Shown: positions 6,477 through 9,170 of the stretch, in pieces
Layout of the letters: each line of letters begins with the position of its first letter
How positions within the stretch are numbered: position 1 is the stretch's first letter
Assembly: GCA_003158705.1 (NCBI GenBank)
Contig: PMKX01000125.1
Coordinates: 1 to 9,170 of the forward strand
DNA: 9,170 nucleotides
Source of the DNA: Actinomycetota bacterium
GTDB lineage: Bacteria; Actinomycetota; Thermoleophilia; UBA2241
Direction of reading: 5' to 3'
Notes under the pieces: generated by a model
Database searches by the model: none
The model's input: only the letters and a program-made list of their open reading frames with translations
What the model was told of the DNA's origin: nothing
Position numbers and translations under genes: made by a program

Positions 6477-7891
6477 GGCGCTTTTCGCGCTCATCTCCTG
6501 CGCTCTGGTTCTGGGGCGGGGCGTCTCTCGTGCTGGCCTTGGTCGCGTTGGTCGCGCTGCGGTCGGACACGCTCGCCGTTGCGTTCGTGGCTGGTCTCGG
6601 CCTGCTGGTCATCGCCGGTATCCTGCTGGGCAGTCGAGAGGGGTCGCTCGCCCTCATGTCGGTGTTCCTGCTGGTGACCCTGATCCTGCCCGACGACCAA
6701 GCGCTGCGCTACCGCTTGGCCATCGGCGGCGGCGGCATCTTCATTAGCGATGTGCTGCTCGGATTGCTCGCCGCCGGCGCGATCGCCGCGATCCTGGCCG
6801 GCAGGGGGCTTAAGATCACCCGCTCGCCGGTGACCCTGCCGCTCCTGCTGTTCACGGTGTGGGTCGCGATCACAGCTGTACTGGGGCTGGCCCGCGGCAA
6901 CGACCTCAAGTACGTGCTTGCCGACGTGCGTGCGCTGGGCTACTACATCGTCTTCTTCTGGGTGATCGTGTTCGTGCAGACGCGGCGAGACGTGATGGTG
7001 TTGCTGAAGGTGTTGGCCACATGCCTACTTGCAGGCTTCGTCATCGGTGCCATCGGCTACGCACGGGGTCAGGGCACCTCGGTTCAGTTCGTCGAGGCCG
7101 GCATCTCGCGCTTCCCGGCCCCGCACGACTTCTTCCTGGCCGGCGCCATGCTGCTCGCCACGTGGGCAGTGCTGTGGCCGCGCGACAAGCGGCGTCCGTG
7201 GATCCTGTGGTTTCTGCTGGGAATCTCGCTGCTGTGTGTGATGCTCTCGCTAGTGCGCGGCTACTGGGTGGCGCTGGCGGCGGGCCTCGTGTACCTGCTA
7301 CTGATCATGCGGCCGCGCGAGCGCATGCGGCTCATCGCCGGTGTCGTTGTGGTCGCCGTGCTGCTGACCATCGGCACGGCGACGGTGAACGTGGCTCTTC
7401 TGCAGTCGGTGGTCATGCGCACATTGGCGATCACCAACTTCCAGGACAAGAACGTCCAGTACCGGCTCATCGAGAACCGTGCCGTGGTGCATCAGTTCGC
7501 GGCTCACCCCATCGAAGGAAACGGGCTGGGCACAGGCTACTTGTTCGACTTCTCGCGCTACGGCGTGACGCCCTTCTACAAGTACTTCATCCACAACAAC
7601 TACCTCTGGTTCCTGCAACGCATGGGGGTCATCGGACTCGGTCTGTTCGCCTGGTTCGTGTGTGCCTTTCTCCTGCGACGGCACAGGGTCGGCACAGACG
7701 ACGTGGACCGGGATCCGTGGCTGGGCGGGCTGGTGATCGGCTCGCGGGTCATGGTGGTGGCGCTGTTGGTGGCGTCCATCACCTCGCCGCAGTTCAACAC
7801 CAAGGAGAACGTCGCCGGGATCGCCTTGGTCATGGGTCTGGCCGAAGTGAGCCTGCGCTTGCTGCCCAAGGTGCACGAGCAGCAGACCTGA
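6473..7891 (+). CDS. O-antigen ligase/polymerase family membrane protein (Wzy/WaaL-like)
   Basis: This 472-residue polytopic protein of the O-antigen ligase/Wzy_C superfamily joins lipid-linked oligosaccharides outside the membrane, either polymerising repeat units or transferring glycan to an acceptor. There are about ten to twelve hydrophobic segments, e.g. near 11-29, 33-53, 58-72, 92-109, 119-139, 154-168, 175-195, 219-235, 242-261, 264-279, 287-304, 382-400 and 417-436. A large outside loop lies between about 305 and 375. Family signatures are MLSLVRGYWVALAA (257-270), IENRAVVHQFAAHPIEGNGL (333-352) and FIHNNYLWFLQRMGVIGLG (372-390), whose His374 is the conserved loop residue. GTG 6473 is chosen over the longer open frame because it makes a GTGA overlap with the preceding stop and has AGAGG eight bases upstream. 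In this context a polymerase role is more likely than a ligase role, but sequence alone does not separate the two. Confidence 0.9.
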   Translation: MRRFSRSSPALWFWGGASLVLALVALVALRSDTLAVAFVAGLGLLVIAGILLGSREGSLALMSVFLLVTLILPDDQALRYRLAIGGGGIFISDVLLGLLAAGAIAAILAGRGLKITRSPVTLPLLLFTVWVAITAVLGLARGNDLKYVLADVRALGYYIVFFWVIVFVQTRRDVMVLLKVLATCLLAGFVIGAIGYARGQGTSVQFVEAGISRFPAPHDFFLAGAMLLATWAVLWPRDKRRPWILWFLLGISLLCVMLSLVRGYWVALAAGLVYLLLIMRPRERMRLIAGVVVVAVLLTIGTATVNVALLQSVVMRTLAITNFQDKNVQYRLIENRAVVHQFAAHPIEGNGLGTGYLFDFSRYGVTPFYKYFIHNNYLWFLQRMGVIGLGLFAWFVCAFLLRRHRVGTDDVDRDPWLGGLVIGSRVMVVALLVASITSPQFNTKENVAGIALVMGLAEVSLRLLPKVHEQQT

Positions 7892-7907
7892 GCACGCCCG
7901 CTCTGCC

Positions 7908-7930
7908 TGGCGGCGCAGCCGCTACTTGCT
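7908..7930 (+). terminator. Weak candidate terminator hairpin in convergent gap
   Basis: In the 42-base gap between the convergent stops, TGGCGGC (7908-7914), a GCA loop and GCCGCTA (7918-7924) can fold into a seven-base-pair stem with one G-U pair. It is followed on the + strand by the moderately T-rich CTTGCT. There is no real T-run, and the loop is only three bases, so this is a marginal intrinsic terminator for the polysaccharide operon. Nothing better is present in the gap. Rho-dependent termination is equally possible. Confidence 0.3.
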
Positions 7931-7933
7931 TCG

Positions 7934-9169
7934 TCAGTCTGTCTGCGGCTCTACGATCGAGTGGGTGACGGTCACCGGTCCCAGAAGCTGGGGCTCGTAG
8001 TACGTGTCACGCGTCGCGGTCTCGGCTGTCCCGGAGTTGAGAATGTCCAGGAAGTGCTGGGTGCCGAACTCGTGATAGGCCAAGGCGAAGCGGGGCAGGA
8101 TCGTGTCCAGGTGGACCACGTCCGTCGGGTTGAAGTTGGGCTCGGCACCCGGGCCGAAGAACTTGCCCATGTAGGTCCACGAAGCGAGCAGCTTCGCGCG
8201 CGCCGCCGTCTGCTTGGCGGTGCTCCAGCCGAGATTCGTCGCCATGTCGACGAGCACGCTGCAGACGCGAGTATCGTAGGTCATGTAGTCGAACATGCCG
8301 CCGCGGGACGAGTAGGACTTGTAGATCTTCTCCTGCGGCACCCGTGAGCACCCGGTGCCGTCGCCGTCGTTGTGCGGCGTCAGTGCCGAGGCCAGGATCT
8401 TCTCGATGTTCAGCGGGTTGTTGGTGTCGTTCATGATCTTCTGCTCGATGGCCGTGTAGCCGCACATGTGCGCCATGGCCAGCGAGGCGGCCTGCATCAG
8501 CATCGGGAAGTCGGCGCCGACGATGAGCGCGTCGTACTTGCTGTAGTGCAGTGAGCTGTTCCATTCGTAGGTGCCTGCATACGGCTTCGTGAGGTCGGGA
8601 TGCGTGAAGAAGTAGTCCGTGAGCGTCGGCCTCAGGCAAGACTGCAGCGCGTCCACGAAGGCGTGGAACCAGCTGTTGACGGCACTCCTGTCGGCGGCGC
8701 TGTACGCGCCTGAGTCGTAGGTCAAGTCGTAGGCATAGGCGAACGAGAAGGCGCCGTATGACTGCAGCTGGCCGGTGTCTTTTGAGTCATAGTCGTCGAT
8801 GGTCGTCGGCGTGTTGCCCTGCGCCCATGCGAGCAGGAGGTCGTGTGCCTTGGCCGCGTACTTCTGGTCGCCCGTGAGGGCGTAGGCGATGCCCAGGTCG
8901 CGCGCATACGTGCCGGCCTTGCCGAGCTGGTCAAAGACCGGGCGAGCAGTGTCGGTGTCGGGGCCGGTGAACGGACCTGCGTAGACGTTCGGCGTGGCCT
9001 TCAGCGCAGTGCTGACCCGCCCGGCCAGGAACGTGGCGAAGGCGGAGGTCTCGGGCTCAAGGTTGGCGGAGAGGCGCTGCCGGATCGCGGCCACCGTGGT
9101 CGGCGTCAAGATCAGGCTGGGATGAGCCGCCGGCGTGGGCGTCACGGTGGGCGTCGGTGTCGGCGTGGG
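7934..9169 (-). CDS. Alginate-lyase-like (alpha/alpha toroid) domain protein, N-terminus outside window
   Basis: The frame is open to the right edge, giving 411 residues and a TGA at 7936-7934. Numbering here counts from the in-frame GTG at 9145, which is not a credible start because it lies inside a Pro-Thr repeat and has no ribosome site. The visible part resembles the C-terminal domain of alginate lyase family proteins (PF05426-like, PL5/PL38-type superfamily): helical repeats with ARDLGIAYALTGDQKYAAKA (81-100), FSFAYAYDL (133-141), a WNSSLHYSKYDALI segment (195-208) where relatives carry the catalytic Asn, and SSRGGMFDYMTYDTR (279-293) where relatives carry catalytic Arg/Tyr. Cleavage of uronate-containing glycan by beta-elimination is inferred; exact residues do not match the best-known lyases. 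A linker before the domain implies a multidomain secreted protein whose signal peptide lies beyond the window. It converges on the polysaccharide operon and is not part of it. Confidence 0.75.
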   Translation of the reverse strand, partial: PTPTPTPTVTPTPAAHPSLILTPTTVAAIRQRLSANLEPETSAFATFLAGRVSTALKATPNVYAGPFTGPDTDTARPVFDQLGKAGTYARDLGIAYALTGDQKYAAKAHDLLLAWAQGNTPTTIDDYDSKDTGQLQSYGAFSFAYAYDLTYDSGAYSAADRSAVNSWFHAFVDALQSCLRPTLTDYFFTHPDLTKPYAGTYEWNSSLHYSKYDALIVGADFPMLMQAASLAMAHMCGYTAIEQKIMNDTNNPLNIEKILASALTPHNDGDGTGCSRVPQEKIYKSYSSRGGMFDYMTYDTRVCSVLVDMATNLGWSTAKQTAARAKLLASWTYMGKFFGPGAEPNFNPTDVVHLDTILPRFALAYHEFGTQHFLDILNSGTAETATRDTYYEPQLLGPVTVTHSIVEPQTD

Positions 9170-9170
9170 C
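9131..9170 (-). repeat. Pro-Thr linker encoded by an imperfect hexamer repeat
   Basis: Read on the - strand, the last 40 bases encode PTPTPTPTVTPTPAA, produced by an imperfect six-base unit CCSACS; on the + strand this appears as GGCGTG/GGCGTC variants. Such Pro-Thr tracts are flexible, often glycosylated spacers between domains of extracellular enzymes. The tract runs into the window edge, so its full length is unknown. It marks the junction between the lyase-like domain and whatever lies N-terminal to it. Confidence 0.85.

Noticed and set aside
6859..7968. + strand open frame of 369 codons overlapping the polymerase gene in another frame
   Set aside because: Its composition is Arg/His/Ala-rich and hydrophilic without motifs, while the overlapping frame encodes a membrane protein with family signatures.
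9143..9145. GTG as the start of the lyase gene
   Set aside because: The Pro-Thr repeat continues upstream of it in frame to the window edge, and there is no ribosome binding site or signal peptide after it.
9131..9170. Hexamer repeat as a CRISPR or regulatory repeat array
   Set aside because: The unit has three-base periodicity, no spacers, and encodes an in-frame Pro-Thr linker.

Overview
The window is GC-rich, roughly two-thirds G+C by eye, with strong G/C preference at third codon positions, GTG starts and tightly overlapping genes. It looks like a chromosomal piece of a high-GC bacterium. An Actinomycetota lineage outside the classic streptomycetes (for example Coriobacteriia or a related environmental group) would fit: a YmdB-type phosphodiesterase is typical of Firmicutes-like, Deinococcus-like and deep actinobacterial genomes, and Pro-Thr linkers on secreted enzymes are common in actinobacteria. 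Chloroflexi or another high-GC phylum cannot be excluded, since nothing here is a taxonomic marker.

Layout. Positions 1-391 hold the C-terminal half of a YmdB-like metallophosphoesterase that began before the window. A 117-base gap with a candidate promoter and a strong ribosome binding site leads into a polysaccharide assembly cluster on the + strand. The cluster comprises a membrane-bound initiating sugar-phosphate transferase (509-2122), a GT4 glycosyltransferase (2187-3431), a short divergent GT-B glycosyltransferase (3428-4384), a TuaH-like GT4 glycosyltransferase (4384-5562), a GT2 glycosyltransferase (5559-6476) and a polytopic O-antigen-ligase/polymerase-like protein (6473-7891). The last five are chained by four consecutive 1- or 4-base stop/start overlaps, so they are almost certainly one translationally coupled transcript. 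After a 42-base convergent gap comes a - strand gene (7934 to the right edge) for an alginate-lyase-like toroid enzyme. It is preceded by a Pro-Thr linker, so it is the C-terminal domain of a larger and probably secreted protein.

How the genes may work together (inference). The first enzyme loads a sugar-1-phosphate onto undecaprenyl phosphate at the membrane. The four glycosyltransferases extend this in the cytoplasm to an oligosaccharide of perhaps five or more sugars. A flippase, not present in this window, would export it, and the Wzy/WaaL-like protein would polymerise or ligate it outside. The facing lyase, if it acts on uronate-containing glycan, could trim or release the cell's own polymer, or it could simply be a scavenging enzyme.

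This is a recognisable type of exopolysaccharide locus. I do not see a clearly unprecedented system. The least ordinary parts are the facing lyase-like domain with non-canonical active-site regions, the short divergent glycosyltransferase, and a shared -10-like motif in front of the first two cluster genes. No tRNA, rRNA, CRISPR array, insertion sequence or integrase was seen, and there is no gene-free stretch longer than about 120 bases.
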